Made by a program: the position numbers and the translations under genes
The notes under the pieces: model-generated
Database searches by the model: none
The model's input: only the letters and a program-made list of their open reading frames with translations
Told to the model about the DNA's origin: nothing
Assembly (NCBI GenBank): GCA_029204225.1
Contig: CM055101.1
Coordinates: 34,353,683-34,417,682 of the forward strand
DNA from: Diphasiastrum complanatum
Taxonomy: Eukaryota > Streptophyta > Lycopodiopsida > Lycopodiales > Lycopodiaceae
Reading direction: 5' to 3'
DNA length: 64,000 bases
Part shown: one piece after another, positions 1-13,102 of the stretch
Position numbering within the stretch: the stretch's first letter is position 1
Layout: each line of letters starts with the position of its first letter

Positions 1-851
1 TCTTACAGACGAAACATAAGTTCTCTTTCTTAGCCTTTTCCCGGGACATATATTTCTTAAAGCTCTTTCTCTTCGGCTTCTTGGGTTCCGATGCTGTTTG
101 ATCTAATTCGTCAAAATATTTTGCTTGGTCTGGACTGCGCTTCTTACCCTTCTTGGTTTTCAAAGTGGTTGGAATTTGCACAAATTTGCTTCTTGGATGC
201 CACCACTGTGGAATCATATGCTTTCGCAATCCGAAACACATCTTCAAGGTTTTGAAGCACATTTTGCCTGCATTCGTTCTGATAGTCGGCTGGCAAACCT
301 AGGAAAAACTGCCAAAGTGCCAAGTTCACATTGAATGATAAAACTCTATTCCATAGGTCCATGAATTTTTGGATAAAAGAGTCTAAACTCTTTGTACCCA
401 CTCTGCAGTTCACGAACTTCAGATACTAGTCAACATAATCAGCAACTATGAAAGCTTTCTTAAAAACTTCCGCAAACGCATCCCAAGTAGTTGACTTCAC
501 CGATAAATCTCGCCACCATGATGACGCTTTGCCGTGTAAAAACAGCACGACACTTTCAATTTTCTTCTTATCAGGAACACCGTGCAGATTGAAGTAACTA
601 CTCCACTTGGCCAGCTAGTCCTCGACGACTTCAGGTTTCTTCTCCTTCTTCTCCCCCGCATAAACCTCTGGTTGAAAACTGAGATTGGGTGAAGACATCA
701 ATTTGACTTGATTCAGCTGAATCTCCATTTGCTGATCACTCATCTGATTACGATTATTCATATCATTGAGCGCCATACTCAACTATTGACAAATCACCAT
801 AGAAGATGGTGCACCTAGATTCGTAACTTGATTTGAAGTTTCTTCGGCCAT
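1..851 (-). pseudogene. Ty3/gypsy-type gag, runs off the left edge
   Basis: Reading leftwards from an ATG at 849-851 gives a continuous gag-like frame broken only by TAG codons. Visible parts are an N-terminal segment rich in N and Q, the block 'SVVLFLHGKASSWWRDL' typical of retrotransposon capsid, then 'FFLGLPADYQNECRQNVLQN'. The first bases of the window encode C-F-V-C, the opening of a CCHC zinc knuckle cut by the window edge. In-frame stops lie at plus positions 783-785, 615-617 and 426-428, all TAG, consistent with CAG or TGG mutated by one transition. Gag packages element RNA; this copy is dead. The family is inferred from the WW capsid motif. Confidence 0.75.
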
Positions 852-2606
852 CTCGATATATCTATCCTGGAAATTACTAAATTAGTTAATATCAGATTAG
901 GTCATAGTGAAGTCAGTTGACCAGAAAACTGACTGAAATTGACTGCAGCATGGTCAAATCACTATTTTTAGTCAATTTTATAGATGTTACAAGAAACTGA
1001 AAAAAAAAACTATAAATTTTGAGTTTTCGCACTTTTAATTTTTTAATTTTTTAAATTACGTTTTCTAAAAATTCGTAAAAAACCACTGTCAGTTATTAAG
1101 CAATCGAAATCAAAAATTCGATTCATTGTTCGATTCTACATTAATGTACATCAGACATGCAAGACATGCGACAGTAAACTGATTTTTCACAATTACAAAT
1201 TTTTTTGTAAAATCAAGTTCTACAAAAATTGTCAGCTATAAAACCCAGTTTTGTATCTAACAGTCAGAGTACATGCGTATAACCACTCAAAACAAATCTA
1301 AACCACTTATGCATGTCAGAATCAATCTAATAATCAACATGCAGACATTCCATGCTAGCACAGTGCTTCAAAATAGCAAATTGACATGCATGCAATCAGA
1401 ACAATTCAAAATTCTACCAATTTTGTTCACAAAATTGCAAAAATTCAAATGATTATATCTTTGGCTACAGGACACCAAATTGGGTGCTGTAAAGCTCAGT
1501 ACAGAGGGAGACCTAGTGAACAAGACACTTGCCATGTTAGCCTACCACTTAGGATTCACACATGCGAGTTCAGAACAGCCAAATAACCTGTAGAAGGGCG
1601 CACTTTTTTAAGTCCAATTTTCTTAAAAACGCTCAACCAAGCCTAAAAGTGATGATCAAAAAAGTCTTAAATGGTCTCTAAGAGTTCCATGAAGCCTTCA
1701 TACAGATCCTAAGAAGCAGCAGTGGGCTGAGAACCATGAATTCTTGATTTCTAGAAGTCAAAATTGCTACAAACTTGATGGAATTGAAACATAAGCCTCT
1801 ACCCATCAATTTACAAGTCTGAGAGCTTGCTAGGAAGGTAAAAAGAAATACAAATCATGCTGTAAAAAATCCAGAATGATCCCCTTATGGATTTAGAGAA
1901 ATCCACCCCCCAAAATTCACCAAAATTGGTCAATTTTGGCCAATTTTTTACCTCCTACAAATCCTATGGCTGGAATTCTTGGCTCTAACTTCTTAAACAG
2001 CTTCAAAAGACTATGATTCATCTTTTCTCAGCCTCAATTGATGGTTAACAACCTCCTACCATCCAATTTCATGAAAAAACAAGCAAAAATCATGAATTTT
2101 GGCCCTTTCTAGGTTTTTTCACCATGCCCAATTGAAATTTAGTGGCAAGAACGTTTTCCAAATCCACATGCAATCCAATATACAAAGTTATAACCAACCA
2201 ATTGATCTGAACTTGCTAGATTTTGAATTCTACTATCAATTTTGTGCCAAAATCATGGAAAACAAGCCAAATTTGGCCACAAAAGAGCCTAGAATCCAAA
2301 TACATGAGAAAATCCAACATGCAACTTGAATTTCAACTACTTCAAAGTGAATTAACTTTCTAGAAATTTCAGATCCATAACTAGTTTTGAGCTACACATG
2401 CTAAAACTCCAAAAAGACACCAAAATTAATTTCCTAACACAATTTTACATAAACCACAATGAAATTCGAGAGAGATATGAATCATGCAAATTGAAATTGG
2501 GAAGATCCACCAACTTGCAACCTTGCTCCTCTCCTTGGATGAGAATACTAGTTGATTACCACCAAGCTCCAATGAAAAGCACCACCTCTCCAAACTTGTA
2601 AGCCTT
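852..2606 (-). other. AT-rich untranslated leader of the gag element
   Basis: About 1.75 kb of AT-rich sequence between the gag start and a degenerate primer binding site. I see no convincing coding sequence. It is probably the 5' leader of the minus-strand gypsy element, with short ORFs arising by chance. Confidence 0.4.
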
Positions 2607-2618
2607 GCTCTGATATCA
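2607..2618 (-). other. Degenerate primer binding site (tRNA-iMet type)
   Basis: The plus strand reads GCTCTGATATCA, the complement of the plant LTR-element primer site TGGTATCAGAGC with one change. It lies upstream of the minus-strand gag, as a primer site should. The 5' LTR expected to its right (2620 to about 3170) cannot be verified because no second copy is present. Confidence 0.5.
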
Positions 2619-2619
2619 C

Positions 2620-3172
2620 TATAAGGGAAGCTCCTTAGATCTTGCTTACAAATCACAAACACAATGATAACACACTATGGAGAAACCACCCAACCAAGTA
2701 GAAGCATCCAATAAAAATCTAGAAGCCTCACCCCCAAGCCAAGGAACAAGAAACATGAATGTAGAGCGAGAGTCTGTCAATAAGTCCAAAACCATGATGA
2801 GGAGTCGGGCGAGTTTGGATCCAATCTATAGAGCCAAAAGCATCCTGGGCACATAGCCATGCATAGCCCTAAGTTCCCTATACATAGATTCACCTAGAAT
2901 AGAGTCCTAAGCATGGACCAACTATTCATAGAATTGCTATTGATAACTCTACACATGCATACATTGTCTCATACCTTGTCTAAATTCCATTTAGTGTAAT
3001 CTAAGCCTCACAAGGATATTAGTTACTTTCGGGTCATGTCCAGTATGACGTGGCATAACTAACAGCTTGTTTCACTAGAGTTCTGTGTATCCAAGACTAG
3101 GAGTATATTGTATCCTATATACTGGTCATGGACATAACAAAGTTTCTTAAATCACATTCCATTAAAACAAAG
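2620..3172. other. Unassigned, possible truncated LTR
   Basis: There is no gene here. The position next to the primer-site relic suggests LTR sequence of the minus-strand element, cut by the plus-strand copia fragment that follows, but no partner copy exists in the window to test this. Confidence 0.25.
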
Positions 3173-4336
3173 CATGTATTGGATCTTGTACATAGTGTTC
3201 TTTGAGGTCCAATGCCAACTCCGTCCTTAGGAGATGCAATCTATTTTATCACTTTCATAGATGATTATTTTAGATGGTCTACAGTCATGTTCATTAAGCA
3301 CAAATTTGAAACCTTTGAATGCTTCAAGAGATTCAAGGCCATGGCTGAGACACAAACGTCTACAAAAGTGAAAGCACTTTGAACTGATGGCGGTGGCGAA
3401 TACCTCTCTAATGAGATGTCCGACTACATGGATGAACATGTTATTAGAAGACAGTTCACCACTTCCTATTCACCTCAACAGAATGGGATTGCAGAAAGGA
3501 AGAACCGAACTCTTCTTAACTCGGCTAGATCCATGCTACATCAATCACATCTACCTATGAAGTTCTGCCATAGCCTGTTACTTACTGAACAGATCCAGCA
3601 CCAAAGCCGTCAACAACAAAACTCCTTATGAAGTTTGGCATGGACACAAGCCCAGTGTCAGCCATTTAAAAATCTTTGGTTGTGTATGTTTTGTTCACAT
3701 TCCTATACAACTTAGGAAGAAGCTAGATCATAAGAGAAATAAATGTATTTTCATTGGCTATCATGATGAACATAAAGCTTATAAAGTTTACGATCCATCC
3801 ACTAATGTAGTATTTGTCTCTAGGGATGTAATCTTTCAAGAACTACATACTATAATTCTAAACAGCCATCGATAGACGATGCTATGTCATTTCATCCTAT
3901 TTTACGTAACATGGAATCTTCCAATGATAATGTTTCTTCTACAGAACCTATAGCTACAATTATAGAAGTCGAGCAGCCGACAGTACTTGTCATCAGACCA
4001 GACCAAGCCAGCTCGAGCATTTCTGGAAAAATTCAAGAAGAAGCATCATCGCATCCTGGTCAACCAAACGTTCGCAGATCCTCACAGACTCGGACAATTC
4101 CTGAGAGGTATACATCTCAATCATTCTGGACTTCATCAGAAGAACCAGAAACCCTAGACAAAGCAATTAACTCCAAGGATGTTGTGAAGTGGCAAGAAGC
4201 TATGGAAAACACGTACAACTCACTTTTGACGAACCATACCTGGACACTAGTCAACTTCCCCACTCACAAGAGAGTTATCAACAACAAGTGGATCTTCAAG
4301 AAGAAGATCAACTCTGATGGTTCCAAATGTTAGCAG
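3173..4336 (+). pseudogene. Ty1/copia integrase to N-terminal reverse transcriptase, broken
   Basis: Integrase core is readable across frames: 'YFITFIDDYFRWSTVMFIKH', then the second catalytic Asp in 'TDGGGEYLS' and the catalytic Glu in 'QQNGIAERKNRTL'. It is followed by 'PYEVWHGHKPSVSHLKIFGC' and 'IFIGYHDEHKAYKVYDP', the copia integrase C-terminal half. A 149-codon ORF from 3884 carries the linker and the start of reverse transcriptase ('NNKWIFKKKINSDGSKC'), after which homology stops at about 4333. TGA codons at 'HSVL*GPM' and 'KAL*TDGGG' and a frameshift near 3600 show it is dead. It belongs to the same family as the RNase H tail at 6430. Confidence 0.85.
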
Positions 4337-4512
4337 ATTTCAGGAAATCCTCAGATGCCGAGCCAAGTTGAAGACATAGATTATCTCTCACCCATGACCG
4401 AGGAGGTATCAGTAGGAGGAGAGCAGAAGAAGCTGAGAGCCGAGAAATTACTAGCTAGGACGACAGTGAATTATCTATGTGAGTCTACATGGTGTATCCC
4501 AGAGAAGGAACG

Positions 4513-5429
4513 ACCATGTAGGAGCTAGTAATATTTGCTAGGCTTTGTAAATCAATGTAGACCCCCCTTAAATAATTTAGAGTGAGCCACCTTTTGATGG
4601 TGACCTCTAGTGAAAGGGCAAATTCCACTTGTATTTTCCAAATTAGTGGAATTGCCACTTGGGCTCCACATGGGCAGCCCTCTTGCTTATTTAAGGGCCC
4701 CCCTCTCTTGTGAGGGAGTTTTGAATGTATTGTCAAGTTCTCTTGAGTGAATAAAGAAGATCTTCCACGAGTACTTGATGATTGTAAAGCTCCTTGTTCA
4801 TGGCAATGTTCTTGAGTGAAATTCCTATGAGCATATTTTGATTTCCTTTTGTGTTGTGGATTAATTAGATTTCTTGCTCTCTTGTTTTTAGTTGTGGATT
4901 AGATTTCATTTCTTGTTTGTGGATTAATGTAGGAATCAGCATTCAAGTAAACTAAATAGGCTGGATTGTGGTGTAGATCTTGCATATTCTCTTACATTCC
5001 AGTTCTTGATTGTTCTTGGGCATTCTAAGCATCAAGAAATGGGTGTTTCTTGATTCTTGGGCTGCTAGATTGCTGTTAGGAATCTAGTTTTTTTGTTTCT
5101 TGTTTCTTGCTTAGTAGTTTAATCTTGTCATTGTTTTGTTCCCTGATTTTAGTAGATAGATTGTAGAATTGCTTCCTGATTTAGAACGCTGATCTATTTT
5201 GAGCGAGGACTGGTTGCATGGCTTGTATATGCATGTAGCTGAGTAACGAATCTGTCTCTCCCCACTGACAAGCTGGGGAATACTCTTTGTAATCTGAGAT
5301 AACACTTCTACTTGGAAACCGTTCTAATAAGAAGACCAAACCGTAAAGAACCGTAACCTACATAAGTCACAAAAAGAAGAAGAACGGGAAAGAAACCGTG
5401 TCCACAGATTCAGTGGAATCTGTGAATAT
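4513..5429 (+). repeat. Possible LTR (single copy), plus orientation
   Basis: The segment starts TGTAGGAGCTAG. Around 4690 it has a TATA-like TATTTAAGG, and near 4750 an AATAAAG polyadenylation-like signal, the order seen in LTR U3-R-U5. It ends just before TTGGCGCCATT at 5430, which resembles the primer site of Tat/Athila-type gypsy elements. No second copy is in the window, so this is an inference. Confidence 0.35.
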
Positions 5430-5440
5430 TTGGCGCCATT
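5430..5440 (+). other. Putative TTGGCGCC-type primer binding site
   Basis: TTGGCGCCATT follows a small hairpin (CAGATTC and GAATCTG arms, about 5406-5423). Tat/Athila elements use sites beginning TTGGCGCC or TTGGTGCC. Support is positional only. Confidence 0.35.
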
Positions 5441-5699
5441 CCATAGCTACACAGACACTAAACCAAGCCACACCTTTCCGATCTGTGCTACAAAACCATC
5501 GCTCTAAAGTCTCCCACATGTTTTATTACAGAGCTCGTCACTTTGGTCCTGACCGACGTGCAGCTCAATTCTCGACCGAGGCTTCATGCTCATCACCAAG
5601 CCGAGGTCTACGACTCTCGTCTGGATCGGAAAACTACACACCAGCTCTCAACCGAGCCACTACTTAAAAAAATCATGCCATGTCCTAAGTTACACCTCA

Positions 5700-6130
5700 A
5701 CCGACGTCTATTAAATCTCAACCGGAGCCCATCGCTTCCATCTCAACCGAAGCACTTGCTCAAATCTCAACTGGAGCCCATCGCTCCCATCTCAACCGAA
5801 GCACTTGCTCAAATCTCAGTCGGAGCCCATCGCTCCCATCTCAACCGAAGCGCTCGTTCAAATCTCAACCAGAGCCGAAGCACCCGCTCAAATCTCAACT
5901 TGAGCCGAAGCGCTCGTTCAAATCTCAACCGGAGCCGAAGCGCTCGTTCAAATCTCAACCGGAGCCGAAGCGCTCGTTCAAATCTCAACCGAAGTTGAAG
6001 CGCTCGTTAAGATCTCAACCAGAGCCAAAGTGCTCATTAAAATCTCAACCGGATCCGGAGCCCATTGCTCAAATCTCAACCGAAGCCAGAGCCCATCGAT
6101 CAAATCTCAACCAAGAGACTCTAAATTTCG
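5700..6130 (+). repeat. 30-bp minisatellite that stays open in one frame
   Basis: Tandem units of about 30 bp, core CGCTCGTTCAAATCTCAACC, are cleanest between about 5840 and 6000 and more diverged on both sides, where an alternating 'GGAGCCCATCGCTC' variant occurs. The unit is a multiple of three, so the frame from 5543 is open across it and would encode ten-residue repeats like SARSNLNRSR. I see no domain outside the repeat, so coding status is doubtful. Confidence 0.75.
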
Positions 6131-6429
6131 ACTGAACAGTTTTGATCAAATCTCGACCGGAGTTTCTGGGTCCAATCTTAACAGAAGGAATTCCTCACAA
6201 TCTCAACCAGACCAAATCCATACTAACCCACAGAACTTTCCAACGAAGATCAGAACTGACGAGTACCACATACATCAGATCCACAACTTGATTCAACAAT
6301 TTATATCAAACGCTTTTCGGAGTTATACCTGACGATCCACACGAACCACAAGCTGCACCACTGTACACGATAGCAACTACACGAGCCTCCAACAAATCAC
6401 CTTCCACCTGCATCTGCATTGAGCCATAG

Positions 6430-6700
6430 TACATTGCAACATGTCAAGCTTCAAAAGAAATTGTGTGGATCAGGTTACTACTTCATGACTTACATCACAC
6501 TCATTTCAATGCTACCACCATTCTGTGTGACAACTTGAGCTATATTTCACTGTCACTGAATCCCAGAGCACATAGAAATCCAGTATCATTTCATTTGGGA
6601 GAAAGTTTTCTCAAGGCAAGTGATCCTTCAATACTGCTCCACAAAAAAAAATGGTCGCAGACATCTTCACCAACAATCTCGCCGTCATGTATCTGCGAGG
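6430..6700 (+). pseudogene. Ty1/copia RNase H C-terminal fragment
   Basis: The plus frame reads 'ASKEIVWIRLLLHDLHHTHF', then 'NATTILCDNLSYISLSLNP' and a degraded 'SFHLGESFLKASDPSILLH' before 'VADIFTN', the usual copia end. It matches the RNase H tail of element X at 62120-62500 almost residue for residue and is probably the far end of the copia element whose integrase is at 3173-4336. The intervening reverse transcriptase is missing. Confidence 0.8.
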
Positions 6701-6735
6701 TAAAGCATTTACCTGGTGGCAAGATATAAGGGGTA
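6675..6735 (+). pseudogene. Gag capsid scrap, plus strand
   Basis: Directly after the copia tail the plus strand encodes 'LAVMYLRGKAFTWWQDI', a gypsy capsid motif. It stops at about 6735, where the opposite strand carries the next part of what looks like the same protein. Confidence 0.55.
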
Positions 6736-6945
6736 AGCCTGAAGTTCCAGTATGAAATGCAACTTTACTAGCAAAGGATCTATTCTAGTTGCAAAACGAG
6801 AATAGACCTCTTGAAATTCTTGCAAATACTGATCAAGGGGCCGGTTCCCCATATGAATTGTTGCATACTGACGATAAAACTCAAAATCATCAAGAATAGG
6901 AAGGAAGGCCGTCTTAAAGGCCTTTCTCTCTCTCAAAATGAACAA
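6709..6945 (-). pseudogene. Gag capsid fragment, minus strand
   Basis: A 78-codon open frame includes 'AFLPILDDFEFYRQYATIHM', then 'PLDQYLQEFQEVYSRFATRI' and 'LHFILELQAYP', the second half of a gypsy-type capsid. Its N-terminal neighbour would be the WWQDI piece that lies on the other strand immediately to the left, so the gag appears split by an inversion. Confidence 0.65.
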
Positions 6946-7322
6946 TGAACAATTGATGGTACGTAGAGGCTGGCCCCTTCTAATGCTAGAGAGGGTTGAG
7001 GCCCAAAGAGGTGCACCAATAGGTGCTTTTTAGGAGTTGGGCCCAAACTTAAGGGTTGAGTCCCGAAACTGCTTTTAAATTACTACAGTGGCCTACGGTG
7101 AATAAAACTGCCATTTAACTGGTTTTTAAGATGAACTGGCCCCTCCTAGTTCCGATAGACCCAAGAACTAGAGGCATAGGCCTCTTAAATAAATTTAAGT
7201 CCAGCGTAAATTAATAAATAGACGGAGTTTCAATAAAAGTGCAACCAGCCATAATGGGCCATTTGCGCGTTAGTTTCAAGCAGTTTCGCATTGGCATAAT
7301 AGCGCGCGGCGATGATTTTCCG
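6946..7322. other. No gene recognised
   Basis: GC-richer stretch with short inverted fragments and no protein similarity that I can see. It is probably more of the broken gag element or untranslated sequence. Confidence 0.3.
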
Positions 7323-8800
7323 TCAAAAATAACTTGAAAAAGGGGTCTTTTTCCCCGCAAACACCTGCATGTCAGCCCAATTCGTATACTCAACGAATTT
7401 CTCGAAAGTTTCAGATTTAGTGCGTATAAAGTATACTACAGCAAACTTGTTGAAGTCATCAATAAACGTAATGAAGTAGTTTGCATCACCCAACGACAAT
7501 ACTTCGAATGGTTCACAAATATCTGAATGCACAATTTCAAGTACCTTAGTTGCTTTATAAACATCCTTACTAAAAGATGTTCTAGTCATCTTGCCTTTAA
7601 GACAGGATTCACAGGTAGTTCGAATATCTCTACTTTTGATTTCAACTCCTTGAATTCTCTGACTTTTGTTGGCGTTGTACAAGGCTTCCATGTTCATGTG
7701 ACATAGCCTCTTGTGCCACAGTATATCTGTTGATTCCTGAGTTTGATTTGCTTGTTCGATTCTTGTTCGAATGTTCAGGTGATATAAATTTTCTTCTTTG
7801 TTGCCTTTAGCAACTAGGTTATCAGAATCTTCCTCGAACAGTTTACAAGAGTTCTTTGTGAAGGTTACTGACATGCCTATATCGACTATCTTAGCTACGG
7901 ATAGATGATCTTTGACAAGAGTAGGGACATAGAGAACTTTCTCCAGTTTCTTGTCTCTCTGATTCATGTCCAACCATAATACACCAGTTCCATCAACCAC
8001 GTGCTTAGAACCGTCTCCAAGTATAATGAATCTTGAATAGTTCGTCTTCTTGTACTCAAACAATATTTGTTTCAAGGAAACAAAATGTGAGGTGGCTCCC
8101 GAATCAAGAACTACTTCTCGAGGTTTAGAATGAGATGAATAACATAGATCAGCACTAACATAAGCTGCTAAGTTCCTTGTTGCCTGTCTTCTACTACTCT
8201 GGAGCATTCTGGTTTGTCTTCAACACAGTTTGAATCTGAAAACTGCTGCATGATCCCGTTTATGACAATGAATGCATTCAATCTTTGGATTTAACCAACA
8301 CTTTTCTTCTGTGTGACCTGATCTTCTGCATCTATTGCAGATCTTCTTATCACCAGATTCTTCTATTGTTTTCCAGATTGTTGTTCATTAGTCTTAGACT
8401 CATTCTTCTTAAATGACTCCCTCTTAAACTTAGATTTCTTAGAAGATTTATTCTTCTAAGTAAATAGAGCATTTTTGGAATTACCATTGTCATCGTAGCA
8501 TTCACGAGCTTCTACGTCCTCCTCAACTCCGTCTATTGGCTTTTGAAGTGTCATAGTTGCATCTTTCGCCAATAAGGTTGTTGTTGTGTGGAATGACCTA
8601 GGTAGGGCTCGAAGAAAATAACTAAGTTGTTTTTCCTAAGAAATTGTATTTTTAGCACCAGAATTCTGCAAGAAAATAAACGGAGTTTTTATCTTTCGCA
8701 CGAATGTGTTCATGTTTTTGTCGTCCCACTGTAGGTAAGTTAATTGGTCTTCCAAGAACATGATTTGATTATGAGATCGAGTCTCATTCTTGGTTTGCAA
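7323..8800 (-). pseudogene. Ty1/copia gag-protease-integrase
   Basis: Read leftwards: a gag C-terminal part with in-frame stops, then a zinc knuckle C-N-R-C-R-R-S-G-H-T-E-E-K-C (about 8345-8300). A 294-codon open frame follows with the protease motif 'VVLDSGATSHF', the GAG-pre-integrase zinc motif around 'ILWHKRLCHMNMEALYN' and 'CESCLKGKMTR', and the integrase start 'IVHSDICEPFEV' (first catalytic Asp) and 'YFITFIDDFNKFAVVYF'. Homology ends at about 7385 after 'EKFVEYTN', before the second Asp. Its primer site and LTR lie at 9711-10567. Truncation and several stops make it non-functional. Confidence 0.85.
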
Positions 8801-8939
8801 TTGTGCACATGTATTTATACTGCTATAGGATAGGTCTTTGGCCTTTTATTTACAGGTCTTTTGGTCTTTTAATGCTGTAACAGTAGATATCTAACTGTTT
8901 ACAACAGTTGATATTCAAATAGATGCTCTGTTTCCAGGG

Positions 8940-9400
8940 TCGAATAAATTCTGTTCGCGAATTATTCGCGACAATTTATCTCTTCGTCTTAGCTTCATGT
9001 TTATCGAATTATTCGCGACACTTGTCTCTTCGCAACATCTTCGTCTTTCGCGAATTGTTCATGACAGATGACAATTCTTGAGCTTGAAGAAGAAATCTAG
9101 AATATTTTGCGAACTGTTCACGACAGTTTCGTGACAAGTGAGCTTGAAGAACAGCCCGGAAGATCTCGTGAATTGTTCATGACAATTTTGCGACATCTGA
9201 GGTTTGAACAAGAAATAGAATATTTCACGACAAGATTCTATTCGTGAATCTTTCGAGCTTCAACACAAAAGCCACGAGCTTCTACGAGTAACTGTTTCGC
9301 GAATCTTTCGAGTTGACTGCAAGACAAAGTTCACGAATCCTTTGAGGTTGATCACGAATAAAAATGTTTCGAGTTCGCGTTTGTTTCTTATCCTTTGTCA
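8940..9400. repeat. Degenerate TCGCGAA/TTCGTGA-rich repeats in copia leader
   Basis: The motif TCGCGAATTATTCGCGACA and variants (TTCGCGAATTGTTCATGACA, TTTGCGAACTGTTCACGACA) recur at least six times, separated by related spacers such as GAGCTTGAAGAA. They lie between the copia gag and its primer site, i.e. in the 5' leader. CG-to-TG changes between copies suggest deamination of an originally uniform array. Confidence 0.7.
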
Positions 9401-9710
9401 AGTAAACTATGTGCTTTGTTAATAGAATCAAGATCTGTCTGATCAGTTGTTCTACAGAAAAATGCACTAGTTGACTCAAATTCGGTGTATGAAGGTCAAA
9501 ATGCACCAAAAATGAGTTTTACTGTTTAAAATAGGTTCAGTATTGCCCCACACATGTGGAAAGTACACCTGCAGCCCACAACAAGATTTGGTACAAATAT
9601 ATTGGTTCTAGCTATCCATTCAAACTCGCTACTTCAATATCGTCTAGTTTTCAAAAACTTGCCAATTTGGGTATAGTTTAGATCCCCATGTCTTAAATGC
9701 ACTTGTACTT

Positions 9711-9723
9711 GGCTCTGATACCA
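9711..9723 (-). other. Primer binding site (tRNA-iMet) of minus-strand copia
   Basis: The plus strand reads GGCTCTGATACCA, the exact complement of TGGTATCAGAGCC, directly followed by the LTR start TGTAAAAG at 9724. This fixes the element as minus strand with its 5' LTR on the right. Confidence 0.9.
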
Positions 9724-11107
<1,384 letters not shown>

Positions 11108-12130
11108 TTCTAACTCAAAAGTAACGCTTCTGATTCGGTTAGTTGTATCGAATTTAAAAAATATTTAAAAGTCTAGGTGGGGTACCCAAAACACCACATT
11201 TAATCTAATTCTAAATTACTTTTAGGTCAATAAGCAATTCTCAATGAGAAATCACTAACCCAGCGAGAAATTGTCTTAAACACAATTCTCATCAATATGC
11301 CTATGTACCAACAACTAGTTTATGCATGTAAATAACTTAGTTCATGGAATACTTTGTACATCCACAGGATTAAAAGTTTGTACAAAAGGTTTAATGATCC
11401 CACAAAGATTCACTACATTGCGTATCTCTACAGATAACTCCTGATCTGTATACAACACTTTCATAACCAAGAATCCTGTAACTTGGTTATCCTCTAAGAG
11501 AGAATATTTCTCAAACAGTGCTATTTCACATCCAAAAAATCTCAACCGGAGAATAACTCAAAAGAGTATACTGTTAGGATGAATTTCCTTCCTTGCATCA
11601 ACCCACGGATCTCAGTCCAAACTAAGATCAAGTTGACTATATCCAACAAGGAACAAGTTTGAACAAACCTCCTATCTTGCAATAGAATTCCAAGTTCTGA
11701 CACAAATCAATCGGACTTGTTATCAGCTACTTTTCTACCGCAAGAGTAATTTCTAGATTTTTTCCCTTTAAATTTTCAAATCTGATATCTACTATAATCC
11801 ATAAAGGATTTCTGTAATATCTAAATATCCTATCGTTTCTGATTCATAAAACAGCCCCATCATTGATATACCAGATTCCTCTTTGAATCTTTGACCGATG
11901 TTTCTCCTTGATAATTCTCTTTTCTTCCTACTTCTCCCCCTTTTTAACATGAAACGCACGAGTTTCTAAGGGGTGTAGATCATTTGAGATTTGCCCAGGA
12001 GAAGAGTCTAAGAAGAGATCCAAGAATATCTTGAAAGCCAAAAGAAGTGTTGCATAAGTGTAAGCAAATACCAATGATGTCCCAATACGACGACTAAACC
12101 AAAGATCTTCTTGGTTACCAAGCTTGAGAA

Positions 12131-13102
12131 TTGACCCGTAAATCAGAAAAGGATTTCTTGAAGATTCAAGTAGAGAAAATAAGCTTAGAAAACGGTTTCA
12201 TTAACCATTTCTGTGACATCGTCCATGGTCAACGGGTAATCAGTATTACCTTCCAAGGAATCACAAATTTTTGGGTTAATAAATGTTTTAAGAAATTCAC
12301 CAATATATCCTTTATAAAGAAATAGCTTTCCGGGTTTCCGGTTTTGTAAATTTGAGATATCCAAAAATGGGGTCATGACCAATATCTCAAATTCTTGACA
12401 AAACACCCGTTTTATGACCGACAGTATTTGGCATCTCTAAGATTTACGGCCATACTACGGTCAATTGATCTAGTTAGTTTCACGCCTTCATTTTGGAATT
12501 GTCTGCGTCCCATACCACAAGTTCTTCCTCCATGAAGGCCCTCCACTTCCTGATCAAAGTGTCAAAAAAAAATTACAAGCATATGAAGTTTTGGGAATAA
12601 ATTCTAACTTCATAAACAATTTCCAATTCATACATTCTTTTGTCCCTTTTTACAATCTTTACAGTCACTTAAAGGTTAAAAGTCCTAACATGCTTTGAGT
12701 GACATATTTAGAATTGGGAAAGAATGAACAGACTTTTTCTTGTCTTAACAACATACAGTGTTGGTACGCCCAGGGCTTCAAGCTCAGCAAGAAACAACTT
12801 TTTCGTTTCATTTCAATTTCCATCTTAGGCTTCTGGGCCGTTTTTAGCCATGTTTGTTTCCGAAAAAACGACACCTTGGTCAAAAAAAAACCAAGAACTC
12901 CTGTTCGCGGTTGCCCACAACAGTTAATGAAGCGAATATACCTTTCGTCAAATGTGAAAAAATCTTTTTGTTCTGGGACGTTGTGCAAGCTAACAAGCGT
13001 ACCCAACGGTTTATCCAATCATCAACAACTTTGGGGCATTTTTATCGTCGGAAAAATTTTTCAGTTAAAAGCCCAAGCTGTTATGAAGTAATGGCTAATT
13101 GA
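12131..13102. other. Open frames without recognisable domain
   Basis: Several frames of 60-130 codons overlap on both strands here. One minus frame (12406-12185) reads like protein ('YKGYIGEFLKTFINPK', 'YPLTMDDVTEMVNETVF'), but I do not recognise it. The frames overlap antisense to each other, so at most one is real. It may be captured host sequence inside the LTR element. Confidence 0.25.

Noticed and set aside
2099-2329. ORF containing a DFEFY block like the gag at 6709-6945
   Set aside because: The match is short, lies in an AT-rich leader on the other strand, and lacks flanking capsid motifs; likely chance.
5700-6130. CRISPR array
   Set aside because: Units are contiguous with no unique spacers and the genome is a plant nucleus.
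12699-13102. A host gene of about 130 codons
   Set aside because: Frames overlap antisense, none has a recognisable domain, and all lie inside a non-autonomous LTR element.
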